Origin: Candidatus Avoscillospira avistercoris
GTDB lineage: Bacteria; Bacillota; Clostridia; Oscillospirales; Oscillospiraceae
Direction: 5' to 3'
Assembly: GCA_018716875.1 (NCBI GenBank)
Contig: DVJJ01000089.1
Location: forward strand, 1-44,784
Length of the DNA: 44,784 nt
The notes under the pieces were generated by a model. It did no database searches. It was not told the origin of the DNA and saw nothing but the letters and a program-made list of their open reading frames with translations. Below, piece by piece: positions 7,806-16,296 of the stretch (positions within the stretch are counted from its first letter, which is position 1; the number at the start of each line of letters is the position of its first letter). The position numbers and the translations under genes were made by a program.

Positions 7806-8759
7806 ATGATCACACATGGTAAAGAAGTAAAGGTGTTCGCCGCCAACGCCAACCGTCCCTTTGCGGAGGGCGTCTGCCGCGCTCTGGGCGTGCCCCTGGG
7901 CGAAGGCACCGTCACGACCTTTGCCGATGGCGAAGTCTCCGTCACCCTCAACGAGACCGTCCGTGGCTGCGATGTGTTCATCGTGCAGCCCACCTGTAAG
8001 CCTGTCAACAACAACCTGATGGAACTGCTGGTGACCATTGACGCCTGCCGCCGCGCTTCCGCAGGCCGTATCACCGCCGTGATGCCCTACTTCGGCTATG
8101 CCCGTCAGGACCGCAAGGCCAAGAGCCGTGATCCCATCTCCGCCAAGCTGGTGGCCAACATGATCACCTGCGCCGGTGCCGACCGCGTGTTGACCATGGA
8201 CCTCCACGCTTCCCAGATTCAGGGCTTCTTCGATATCCCCGTGGATAACCTGCTGGGCAACCCCGTATTCGTACAGTACTACCGCAACATGTTTGAAAAC
8301 ACCGACGACGTGGTGGTCGTCTCCCCCGACGTGGGCAGCGTGGCCCGTGCCCGTGCTTTCTCCGCCAAGCTCCACATGGGTCTGGCCATCGTTGATAAGC
8401 GCCGCCAGAAGGCCAACCAGTGCGAGGTTATGAACATCATCGGTGACGTCAAGGGCAAGACCTGCATCCTGTTCGACGACATGGTGGACACCGCCGGTTC
8501 CCTGTGCAATGCTGCCAACGCCATCAAGGAAGTGGGCGGTGCTGCCCGGGTTCTGGCCTGTGCCACCCACGGCGTCCTGTCCAACCCCGCCGTGCAGCGC
8601 GTCCAGGACAGCTGCATTGAAGAGCTGATGCTCCTCAACACCATTCCGCTGCCCGAGGAGGCCAAGGGCTCCAAGATCCGCCAGCTGGACGTGACGCCCC
8701 TGTTTGCCGAGGCCATCCGCCGTACCTTCGACGAGGTCTCCATCTCCTCCCTGTTCTAA
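7806..8759 (+). CDS. prs: Ribose-phosphate pyrophosphokinase (PRPP synthetase)
   Basis: The 317-residue cytoplasmic enzyme transfers pyrophosphate from ATP to ribose-5-phosphate. PRPP then feeds purine, pyrimidine, histidine, tryptophan and NAD synthesis. Visible signatures: the flexible catalytic loop YARQDRKAKSRDP (98-110), the metal/ATP region MDLHASQIQGFFDIPVDNL (131-149), and the PRPP loop DDMVDTAGS (224-232). Length is typical of class I enzymes. The ATG at 7806 has GAGAGGT 10 bases upstream. The gene lies 64 bp after glmU and 8 bp before pth, the conserved Bacillota order, and probably belongs to the same transcript. Confidence 0.97.
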   Translation: MITHGKEVKVFAANANRPFAEGVCRALGVPLGEGTVTTFADGEVSVTLNETVRGCDVFIVQPTCKPVNNNLMELLVTIDACRRASAGRITAVMPYFGYARQDRKAKSRDPISAKLVANMITCAGADRVLTMDLHASQIQGFFDIPVDNLLGNPVFVQYYRNMFENTDDVVVVSPDVGSVARARAFSAKLHMGLAIVDKRRQKANQCEVMNIIGDVKGKTCILFDDMVDTAGSLCNAANAIKEVGGAARVLACATHGVLSNPAVQRVQDSCIEELMLLNTIPLPEEAKGSKIRQLDVTPLFAEAIRRTFDEVSISSLF

Positions 8760-8767
8760 GAGGTTGT

Positions 8768-9358
8768 ATGCTGTTCAAGTCTTCTCCCTGTGAATATCTG
8801 GTGGTGGGCCTGGGCAACCCCGGCAGCCAGTACGAGGCCACCCGCCACAATGTGGGCTTTCGGGCGGTGGATGCATTGGCCAAGGAGGCCGGCGTCAAAA
8901 TCGACCGGGCCAAGTTCCAGGCCCTTACGGCCCAGGTCACCGTGGGCGGTGTCCGGGTGCTGCTGATGAAGCCCCAGACGTATATGAATCTCAGCGGTGT
9001 GGCTGTCAAACAGGCCGCCGACTTCTACAAGGTGCCGCCGGAGCGGGTCCTGGTGCTGTTTGATGACATCGACCTGGATGTGGGCCGTCTGCGCATCCGC
9101 AGAAACGGCTCCGCCGGTGGTCACAACGGCATCAAGTCCATCATCTCCAGCCTGGGCAGCCAGGAGTTTCCCCGCATTAAAATCGGTGTGGGCGCCAAGC
9201 CCCATCCCGATTACGATTTGGCCGACTGGGTCCTCAGCCGCTTCACGCTGGCTGAACAGAAGCTACTGGATCCGGCCATCGAACACGCCGCCGAAGCTGT
9301 GCCGGTGATCTTCACCCAGGGCATCGAGCGGGCGTCATCCCAATTTAACCGTAAATAA
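8768..9358 (+). CDS. pth: Peptidyl-tRNA hydrolase
   Basis: The 196-residue enzyme cleaves the ester between peptide and tRNA when ribosomes drop off prematurely, which recycles tRNA. The family motifs are present: GLGNPGSQYEATRHNVGF with catalytic H27, MKPQTYMNLSG near residue 75, and DDIDLDVGRLRIRRNGSAGGHNGIKS with the catalytic aspartate near 101. The start codon lies 8 bp after the prs stop and its ribosome binding site (AGAGG) spans the prs stop region, implying coupling. The gene is the homologue of B. subtilis spoVC. Confidence 0.96.
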   Translation: MLFKSSPCEYLVVGLGNPGSQYEATRHNVGFRAVDALAKEAGVKIDRAKFQALTAQVTVGGVRVLLMKPQTYMNLSGVAVKQAADFYKVPPERVLVLFDDIDLDVGRLRIRRNGSAGGHNGIKSIISSLGSQEFPRIKIGVGAKPHPDYDLADWVLSRFTLAEQKLLDPAIEHAAEAVPVIFTQGIERASSQFNRK

Positions 9359-9371
9359 TTGCCAAAATTCA

Positions 9372-9404
9372 GGGCAAAGGGGGGCAAGCTGTCACCCTTT
9401 GCCC
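9372..9404 (+). terminator. Strong hairpin between pth and mfd
   Basis: GGGCAAAGGG (9372-9381) and CCCTTTGCCC (9395-9404) form a perfect 10-bp stem with a 13-base loop. No T run follows directly (the nearest is at 9428-9434), so it may be a processing site, a pause or a weak terminator. Confidence 0.5.
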
Positions 9405-9461
9405 CTTCGGTCGTTATGGGATACCATTTTTTTACAATTATTGTCTTGTGAGAGGTGAACC

Positions 9462-12400
9462 ATGGACGTTTTACTTTCCGCCCTGCGGGGCCTGTCGGAA
9501 TATGAAAAGCTCCTGACCGCCGTGGCGGCAAACCGGGCGGCGGCGGTGTCGGGTACGGGCCAGGTGGCCCGCGGCCACTGGATTGCCGCCCTGTACCGCC
9601 ACAGTGACCGGCCCATGGTGGTGGTCTGTCAGGATGACGAGGCCGCCCGCCGGGTCCAGGAGGAGCTGCGGGCCTTTCTGGGGGAGGAAGCCCCCATTCT
9701 GCCCACCCGGGAACTGACGCTGTACGACACGGCCGCCGTGTCCCGTGGCTGGGAGCAGAAACGGCTCAAGCAGCTGTATGATTTGGCCATGGGCAAGACG
9801 CGGCTGCAAATTGCCTCTCTGGAGGCGTTGACCCTGCGGACCATGCCCAAGGCAACCCTCTGCGGCGCGTCTATGACGCTGCGGCCCGGCATGAATCTGG
9901 AGCCGGAGGAACTGGCCCGGCGGCTGGAACAGGCGGGGTATGCCCGGACTTCCCTGGTGGAAGGCCCCGGTCAGTACGCCTTACGGGGCGGCATAGTGGA
10001 TTTGTTTTCCCCGGCCTGTGAAAACCCTCTGCGGGTGGAGTTTTTCGGTGATGAAGTGGATATCATGGGCTTTTTCGACGTGCTGACCCAGCGGCGGACG
10101 GAAAACGCCGACGAGGCCCCCATCCTGCCGGTGGCCGAGGCCCAGCCCCATCTCCACCCCGGCGGCCTTTCGGGCCTGTGCGATGACCTCCGGGCTATGA
10201 TTGCCAGACAGAAGCGCCGGAAGACCGTCAACACAGCACTGGTGGAGACGCTGCAAGGGGATTTGGACCGGCTGGAAAGCGGTGTCTCCCTGGCCGCTGC
10301 CGACCGGTATTTGTCGCTGCTCTATCCCGACAACAGCTGCGGCGTGGACTACATTTCCAAAGACGCCCTGGTGATCTTCTGTGACCACAGCAACCTCCAG
10401 CGGGCGGCCCGTCTGCGCCAGGAGCAGTTGGGCATGGAGCTGGACGGGATGCTCCAAAGCGGTCTGGTGGCCGGAGAGCTGTGCGACTATGTGACGGAGT
10501 ATGAGGATGTGTTCGACCGGTTCCGGGAACAGCCGGTGGTATTCCTGGACAATTTCCTGGCTACCTCCTACCCGAAAAACTGCCCGCCCCAAGAGCTGCT
10601 GTCAGTGACGGCCAAGCAGCTGCCGCCCTACGGCTCCAGCCTGGATACGGTGGCCCAGGATTTGCGCTACTACCAGAATATCGGTTACGGCGTTCTGGTG
10701 CTGACGGGCAACCGCCGCCGGGGCGAGATTTTGCAGGAGTTGCTCCAGGGACAGGATATCAAGGCCAGTCTCTATTATCCGGCGGAATCCCTGCCCAAGG
10801 CCCATCAAATCTTTCTGACGGACGGCGCGCTGCCGGCGGGCATTGAGTATCCGGAGTTACAATTGGCTATTCTCACTGAGGGTCAGCTGTTGGTGCAGAA
10901 GGCGGAAAAGCGCAAGGCTGCCGCCGCGCCGGAACAGAAGAAGAAAAAGGCCACCAACCGCCAAAAGCTCAATTCCTTTACGGACCTGCATCCCGGTGAT
11001 CTGGTGGTCCACGAGCACCACGGCATCGGCCGGTATGTGGGAATCGAACAGATTAAAGTGGACGGGGCCTTGAAAGACTATGTCAAAATTGCCTACCAGG
11101 GCACCGATGCGCTGTATGTTCCGGCCACCCAACTGGACATGGTCAGCAAATACATCGGCGGCGGCGAGGACACGCCGGTGAAGCTGAACAAACTGGGCGG
11201 CGAACAGTGGCAGAAGACGAAAGCCAAGGCCCGGACGGCGGCGAAAAAGCTGGCCGTGGACCTCATTAAGCTGTACGCCCAGCGCCAGCGGCGCATGGGC
11301 TATGCCTTTTCCGCCGATACACCGTGGCAGACAGAGTTTGAGGACGCGTTTCCCTACGCCGAGACCGAGGACCAGCTGCGGTGTGTGGCGGAAATCAAGG
11401 GCGATATGGAATCGCCCCAGCCTATGGACCGGCTGCTCTGCGGTGATGTGGGCTTCGGTAAAACGGAGGTGGCCTTGCGGGCTGCCATGAAGTGTATGTT
11501 GGACGGCAAACAGGTGGCGGTGCTGGTGCCCACCACTGTTCTGGCCCGGCAGCACTATGTGACGGCGAAAAAACGTTTCAGCGGATTTCCCGTCAATATC
11601 GATGTGCTCTCCCGGTTCCGCACGGCCCAGCAGCAGAAAGACACCTTGAGCCGCACGGCGGCGGGACAGGTGGATATGCTCATTGGCACCCACAAGCTGC
11701 TGCAAAAGAACGTGTCGTTCAAGGATTTGGGTCTGCTGATTGTGGACGAGGAACAGCGGTTCGGCGTCAGTCACAAGGAGCGGCTCAAAGAGCTGTGCGG
11801 CAATGTGGATGTGCTGACCCTCAGCGCCACGCCCATTCCCCGGACGCTGAATATGGCACTCAGCGGCATCCGCGATATGTCCACCATCGAGGAGCCGCCC
11901 CGGAACCGCTATCCGGTCCAGACCTTTGTCCTGGAGCACAATGAAGCCGTCATCCATGAGGCCATCCGCCGGGAGCTGGAGCGGGGCGGACAGGTGTTTT
12001 ACCTCCACAACCGGGTGGAGAGCATCGACCGCTGTGCCGCCGATTTGCAGAAGGCGTTTCCAGACGCCCGGGTAGCCGTGGCCCACGGCAAGATGAACCA
12101 GGAACAGCTGGGCGACGTTATGCAGCAGATGGACGAGGGCGAAATTCAGATTCTTGTCTGCACCACCATCATCGAAACCGGCATTGATATCTCCAACGTT
12201 AATACACTGATTATTGAAAACGCCGACCGGTTCGGTCTCAGCCAGCTCCACCAGCTGCGGGGCCGAGTAGGCCGGTCCAACCGCCATGCATTCTGCTATC
12301 TGACGTTCCGGCGGGGCAAGGTCCTCAGCGAAGTGGCCGATAAGCGATTGTCGGCCATCCGGGATTTTGCCGCCTTCGGCTCCGGCTTTAAAATTGCCAT

Positions 12401-13001
12401 GCGGGACCTGGAAATCCGCGGCGCCGGTGATTTGCTGGGCGCCGAGCAGTCAGGCCACCTGATGAGTGTGGGCTACGATATGTATTTGAAGCTGCTGGAA
12501 GAGGCTGTGCTGGAGGAGCGGGGCGAACCGACGCCTCGCGAGGCCGAATGCTCCTGTGATATTTCCGTCACCGCCAATATCGACAAGGACTACGTCCCCG
12601 CCGGAGAGCAGCGTATGGACCTGTACCGCCGCATGGCCGCCATCCGGACCCAGGAGGACGCCGACGAACTGCTGGACGAAATCGTGGACCGCTTCGGCGA
12701 TCCCCCCAAGGGCGTCATGAATCTGGTGGATATCGCATTGCTGCGGGCCAGGGCCGCCGCCGTGGGCGTCATCGATATTTCCCAGAAGGACGGGCGGGTC
12801 AACTTCACCCTGTCCAGCCTGGATTTTTCCGCTGTGTCGGCCATCTGCGCCGAGCCGTCCTTCCACAATAAACTGTTTTTCTCTGCCGGTTCCATCCCTC
12901 TGCTGACCTGGAAACTGTCCAAAACGGATGACCCGTTGCGAGTTGCCCAAAACTTTGTGGCAAAATATGCCGGGTTTTGTTCAAACGGGAATGTTTTGTA
13001 A
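9462..13001 (+). CDS. mfd: Transcription-repair coupling factor
   Basis: The 1179-residue ATP-driven translocase displaces stalled RNA polymerase from DNA lesions and recruits UvrA. Domain order is standard. A UvrB-like N-terminal module covers about residues 1-350. A CarD-like RNA polymerase interaction domain covers about 505-570 (DLHPGDLVVHEHHGIGRYVG). The RecG-like helicase core has Walker A GDVGFGKT near 660-667, the DEEQ box near 760 and motif GRVGRSNRHAFCYL. The C-terminal regulatory domain begins near YVPAGEQRMDLYRRM. Length is typical. The ATG at 9462 follows GAGAGGTGAACC. It closes the conserved glmU-prs-pth-mfd block. Confidence 0.97.
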   Translation: MDVLLSALRGLSEYEKLLTAVAANRAAAVSGTGQVARGHWIAALYRHSDRPMVVVCQDDEAARRVQEELRAFLGEEAPILPTRELTLYDTAAVSRGWEQKRLKQLYDLAMGKTRLQIASLEALTLRTMPKATLCGASMTLRPGMNLEPEELARRLEQAGYARTSLVEGPGQYALRGGIVDLFSPACENPLRVEFFGDEVDIMGFFDVLTQRRTENADEAPILPVAEAQPHLHPGGLSGLCDDLRAMIARQKRRKTVNTALVETLQGDLDRLESGVSLAAADRYLSLLYPDNSCGVDYISKDALVIFCDHSNLQRAARLRQEQLGMELDGMLQSGLVAGELCDYVTEYEDVFDRFREQPVVFLDNFLATSYPKNCPPQELLSVTAKQLPPYGSSLDTVAQDLRYYQNIGYGVLVLTGNRRRGEILQELLQGQDIKASLYYPAESLPKAHQIFLTDGALPAGIEYPELQLAILTEGQLLVQKAEKRKAAAAPEQKKKKATNRQKLNSFTDLHPGDLVVHEHHGIGRYVGIEQIKVDGALKDYVKIAYQGTDALYVPATQLDMVSKYIGGGEDTPVKLNKLGGEQWQKTKAKARTAAKKLAVDLIKLYAQRQRRMGYAFSADTPWQTEFEDAFPYAETEDQLRCVAEIKGDMESPQPMDRLLCGDVGFGKTEVALRAAMKCMLDGKQVAVLVPTTVLARQHYVTAKKRFSGFPVNIDVLSRFRTAQQQKDTLSRTAAGQVDMLIGTHKLLQKNVSFKDLGLLIVDEEQRFGVSHKERLKELCGNVDVLTLSATPIPRTLNMALSGIRDMSTIEEPPRNRYPVQTFVLEHNEAVIHEAIRRELERGGQVFYLHNRVESIDRCAADLQKAFPDARVAVAHGKMNQEQLGDVMQQMDEGEIQILVCTTIIETGIDISNVNTLIIENADRFGLSQLHQLRGRVGRSNRHAFCYLTFRRGKVLSEVADKRLSAIRDFAAFGSGFKIAMRDLEIRGAGDLLGAEQSGHLMSVGYDMYLKLLEEAVLEERGEPTPREAECSCDISVTANIDKDYVPAGEQRMDLYRRMAAIRTQEDADELLDEIVDRFGDPPKGVMNLVDIALLRARAAAVGVIDISQKDGRVNFTLSSLDFSAVSAICAEPSFHNKLFFSAGSIPLLTWKLSKTDDPLRVAQNFVAKYAGFCSNGNVL

Positions 13002-13043
13002 CTTATAGGGATAATTTGTAATAAAACCGTAACAGAAATGTCC

Positions 13044-13072
13044 TTGGCAAAGGGGCCGTCTTGGGATATAAT
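13044..13072 (+). promoter_or_regulatory. Promoter of the VanW-family gene
   Basis: TTGGCA (13044-13049), a 17-base spacer and a perfect TATAAT (13067-13072), about 50 bases before the ATG. Confidence 0.8.
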
Positions 13073-13121
13073 AAGACAAAAATCTACAATGCCGATTGCA
13101 TTGCGTATTTAGGAGACGACC

Positions 13122-15161
13122 ATGGGAAAATTTGAAAAACCGAGGAATCAAAAGCCTGCCCAAGCGAAACCCACGGCTGCCCAGAAGCATACGGCCAAAG
13201 TGACCAAAGCATCCCAGGCACCCAAAGCCGCTCAGACGTACAAAGCTGCTCCGGCGGCCAAGCCCGCAAAAAAGAAGGGCGGCAACAAGGGAAAAATTGC
13301 TGCCATCACGGTGGCAACGCTGGTGGCCCTGGTGATTTTGGGCGGTCTGGGCTATGCCCTGATGGTCCACAGCAGCGGTGATATTCTGCCCGGTGTCAGT
13401 GTGGCCGGTGTGGATGTGGGCGGCATGAGCCGCGAAGAGGCCAAGGCTGCCGTCCAGCAGGCTGTCAATGCCACCTATGGCACGGAGACGCTGACGGTGA
13501 CGCTGCCGGACCGCACCCTGTCCTTTGCCCCTGCCGACACCAAGGCCAGCGTGGACGTGGACAAAGCCGTGGAAGCCGCCTGGAACTACGGTCGCGACGG
13601 CGGTATTTTCCAGACGCTGAAACAGTCCCTCACCGCCGCCACCGAGGTTCTGCACACGGTGGACATGGGCAGCGCCCTGAGCATTGATGAGGAGTATATC
13701 CGTTCCACCATCGACGCCACCGCCGCTGAAGTCAAGTCGGAGCGGAAGGATTCCACCTATGAAGTGGTGGAGTCCGAGGTGGCGCAGCCCGCAGAGGGCG
13801 GCGCAGAAGGTGAGACCGTCACGGAGACCATCCCCACGGAGGTTATTATCCATGTGGGCACCAGCGAGAGAAGCCTGGACGCCGACGGCCTCTATGACGC
13901 AGTCATGACCGCCTATATGAACAACGATTTCACCCCCCTGGAGTACAACTACGAGGAAACCCGCTATACCCAGGTGGATCTGGATGCCCTCTATAAAGAG
14001 ATGTGCACCGACATGGCCGACGCCTACTACGACAAGGACAAAAAGGAAATTGTCGATGAGGTGGAGGGCTACGGCTTCGACTTGGCTGCGGCCAAGCAGA
14101 AGCAGGACATGGCCGAGGAGGGGACGGATTTGTCCATCACCCTGTCGGCGGTGGAGCCGGAGGTCACCCGTGCCAAGCTGGAAGAGACCCTGTTCCATGA
14201 TGTGCTGGGCTCGTCCGACACGCCGTACCCCTACAACCCCGGCCGTACCACCAACCTGGACCTGGCCTGCAAGGCCATCGACGGCACCATTCTGAATCCC
14301 GGTGACGTGTTCTCGTTCAACGACATCGTTGGTGAGCGGACAGCGGCCAAGGGCTATCAGGCAGCCATCGCTTTCGTCAATGGCACGTCCACGCCTGAGG
14401 TAGGCGGCGGCATCTGTCAGGTGGCTTCCACCATTTACCATGCGACCCTGTTGGCCGATCTGAATATTGTCGAGCGGCTGGAGCATATGTACACCGTGGA
14501 CTATGTGCCGCTGGGTATGGACGCCACCATCTATTGGGGCAGCAATGTGGACTTTAAGTTCTCCAATTCCACCAATAACCCCATCCGCATTGACGCCTAT
14601 CTGAAGGACGGCAAGGTGCATATTGGTCTGGTGGGCACCAAGGAGAGCGAGTATACGGTGAAGCTGGATTCCAAAACGATTTCCACCACCCAATGGAAAG
14701 ATGTAACCCAGGTGGATGAAACCAAACCCGCCGATTACAAGCAGGTTACCGTCACGCCCTATACCGGCTATAAGACCGTTACCTACAAGCAGTATATTGA
14801 CGCCGACGGCAACCCGGTCTCCGATTGGGAGAAGGTCCAGTTCCCCAACAGCACCTATCAGAAGCGGGACCGTGTGACGGTCATCGGTAAGCAGGAAGAG
14901 GAAAAGCCGGAGGAGCCGACGACACCGACCGATCCCAACAACCCCACCGATCCCGGTACGGGCGGTGGTACGACAACGGATCCCGGCACCGGTGGTGGTA
15001 CGACGACCGATCCCGGTACGGGCGGTGGTACCACGACAGACCCCGGCACCGGCACCACCACGCCCACCGATCCCGGTACGGGCGGTGGCACCACAACGGA
15101 CCCGGGTACCGGCGGTGGAACGACCACAGAGACCGGCAACGGTTCCGACGTGCTGGAATAA
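13122..15161 (+). CDS. VanW family membrane-anchored cell-wall protein with Thr/Gly repeat tail
   Basis: The 679-residue protein has a basic, alanine/lysine-rich cytoplasmic tail (1-58), one membrane helix (about 59-82), two peptidoglycan-binding-like PGBD4 regions (about 85-210 and 240-350), a VanW domain (about 370-500, with NPGDVFSFNDIVGERT and GGGICQVASTIYHATLLADL), and a G5-like beta segment (about 515-590). The tail (609-668) has six near-perfect ten-residue units of the form TDPGTGGGTT. This is the usual architecture of Clostridia VanW proteins (YoaR-like). Their biochemical role is unknown, but they lie outside the membrane and are associated with the wall. The ATG at 13122 follows AGGAGACGACC. 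It has its own promoter and a strong terminator. Confidence 0.9.
   Translation: MGKFEKPRNQKPAQAKPTAAQKHTAKVTKASQAPKAAQTYKAAPAAKPAKKKGGNKGKIAAITVATLVALVILGGLGYALMVHSSGDILPGVSVAGVDVGGMSREEAKAAVQQAVNATYGTETLTVTLPDRTLSFAPADTKASVDVDKAVEAAWNYGRDGGIFQTLKQSLTAATEVLHTVDMGSALSIDEEYIRSTIDATAAEVKSERKDSTYEVVESEVAQPAEGGAEGETVTETIPTEVIIHVGTSERSLDADGLYDAVMTAYMNNDFTPLEYNYEETRYTQVDLDALYKEMCTDMADAYYDKDKKEIVDEVEGYGFDLAAAKQKQDMAEEGTDLSITLSAVEPEVTRAKLEETLFHDVLGSSDTPYPYNPGRTTNLDLACKAIDGTILNPGDVFSFNDIVGERTAAKGYQAAIAFVNGTSTPEVGGGICQVASTIYHATLLADLNIVERLEHMYTVDYVPLGMDATIYWGSNVDFKFSNSTNNPIRIDAYLKDGKVHIGLVGTKESEYTVKLDSKTISTTQWKDVTQVDETKPADYKQVTVTPYTGYKTVTYKQYIDADGNPVSDWEKVQFPNSTYQKRDRVTVIGKQEEEKPEEPTTPTDPNNPTDPGTGGGTTTDPGTGGGTTTDPGTGGGTTTDPGTGTTTPTDPGTGGGTTTDPGTGGGTTTETGNGSDVLE
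14946..15125 (+). repeat. Six tandem 30-bp units inside the VanW-family gene
   Basis: In-frame 30-bp units start at 14946, 14976, 15006, 15036, 15066 and 15096, each encoding TDPGTGGGTT (the fourth reads TDPGTGTTTP). The units differ by silent third-base changes. They are coding repeats, so copy number may vary between strains without changing the frame. Confidence 0.85.
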
Positions 15162-15173
15162 TTCAATACCAAA

Positions 15174-15208
15174 ACAGGAGCGCTGCACAGCGGCGCTCCT
15201 GTTTTTTT
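15174..15208 (+). terminator. Intrinsic terminator after the VanW-family gene
   Basis: ACAGGAGCGC (15174-15183) and GCGCTCCTGT (15193-15202) form a perfect 10-bp stem, followed by seven T and preceded by AAA. Confidence 0.9.
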
Positions 15209-15288
15209 GCGTGTAATCCCTTCTGCATAAAAAAAGCGTTCTAAGGACCGGTGCGGCTGCATAGGATACCTTATAGGGAGGGATTGCC

Positions 15289-16296
15289 ATGCAGAGCGAT
15301 AAACTCAGGGTCCGCCGCCGGGCGGCGTCCATGCTCACCATGGCCCTGGCCCTGCGGCTGATGATGGCGCTGGGGGTGGAGGACTGGACCGCCCGCACCT
15401 TGGAAGCGTGGCTGGCGCCGCCGGTACCGGCGGCCGCCATGGCGGCCACAGCGCCGGAACAAACACAGGAACCGGAGCAGAAGACGCCGGAACCGGCACA
15501 ACAGGAGGAGCCTGCCTCGCCGAAATCGGAACCGGAAGGGGACAAGCTGGTGTTTACCAAGGAGGATGCAGCGGCCATCACCATCGGCGGGGCCTGCACC
15601 TACGATGTGGACCCGTGGGAACTGCTGCAGCGGGAAAGCGTTCTGAATTTTGACCAGGACGGCCCCACGGTGCTTATTGTCCATACCCACACCTCCGAAG
15701 CCTACACCATGGAGGCCGGATGGGAATACGACGAAAACGAAACCGCCCGCACCCAGGACACGGAATACTCCGTGGTACGGGTGGGGCGGGTCTTGGCCGA
15801 GGGACTGGAAGCGCGGGGAATCTCCGTGCTCCACGACACGTCGTTCAACGACTATCCCAGTTATAACGGGGCCTATAATTCCACGCTGAAAAAGATTGAG
15901 CAGTGGGTGGAGGAGTATCCGACCATCCAGATGGTCATTGACATCCATCGAGACGCCGGTGCCAACGCCGATGGCACGCCAGTGCGTCACGCTGTTACCC
16001 TGGACGGACAGGAGACGGCCCAGCTGATGCTGGTGGTGGGCACCGACCAGGGCGGTTTGAGCCACCCCAACTGGCAGGATAATCTGAGCTGGGCGCTGAA
16101 ATTACAGGCGGTGCTGGAACGCCAGTGGCCGGGCCTCTGCCGCAATCTGGATTTGCGGACCGAGCGGTTCAATCAGCATATGACGCCAGGGTCTCTGCTG
16201 ATTGAGGTGGGTTCTTCGGGCAATACACTGAAAGAAGCGCTGGCGGCGGCGGAGCTGCTGGCCGACGGACTGGCGGACCTGATCGAAGGAACTTAG
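15289..16296 (+). CDS. spoIIP: Stage II sporulation protein P (SpoIIP)
   Basis: The 335-residue membrane-anchored peptidoglycan hydrolase cleaves cross-links and stem peptides with SpoIID and SpoIIM while the mother cell engulfs the forespore. There is one N-terminal membrane segment (about 13-31), then a glutamine/glutamate/proline linker (50-80), then the catalytic domain. The zinc-type motif HTHTSEAY (H132-E137), the VIDIHRDAG segment and the C-terminal MTPGSLLIEVGSSGNTLKEA are all characteristic. The ATG at 15289 follows GGGAGGG. CATAGGATA at 15260-15268 resembles a mother-cell sigma -10 element, but no convincing -35 accompanies it. The last four bases overlap the stop of the convergent MATE gene. 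Confidence 0.92.
   Translation: MQSDKLRVRRRAASMLTMALALRLMMALGVEDWTARTLEAWLAPPVPAAAMAATAPEQTQEPEQKTPEPAQQEEPASPKSEPEGDKLVFTKEDAAAITIGGACTYDVDPWELLQRESVLNFDQDGPTVLIVHTHTSEAYTMEAGWEYDENETARTQDTEYSVVRVGRVLAEGLEARGISVLHDTSFNDYPSYNGAYNSTLKKIEQWVEEYPTIQMVIDIHRDAGANADGTPVRHAVTLDGQETAQLMLVVGTDQGGLSHPNWQDNLSWALKLQAVLERQWPGLCRNLDLRTERFNQHMTPGSLLIEVGSSGNTLKEALAAAELLADGLADLIEGT

Noticed and set aside
14946-15125. A CRISPR-like repeat array
   Set aside because: The repeats are contiguous 30-bp coding units without spacers, in frame within the VanW-family gene.
15260-15268. A SigE/SigK -10 element (CATAGGATA) before spoIIP
   Set aside because: The -10 resembles the consensus, but no matching -35 lies at the right distance, so no promoter is claimed.
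12981-15599. An 872-codon open frame on the minus strand
   Set aside because: It lies opposite the VanW-family gene and the start of spoIIP, has no ribosome binding site and shows repetitive composition mirroring the coding repeats.
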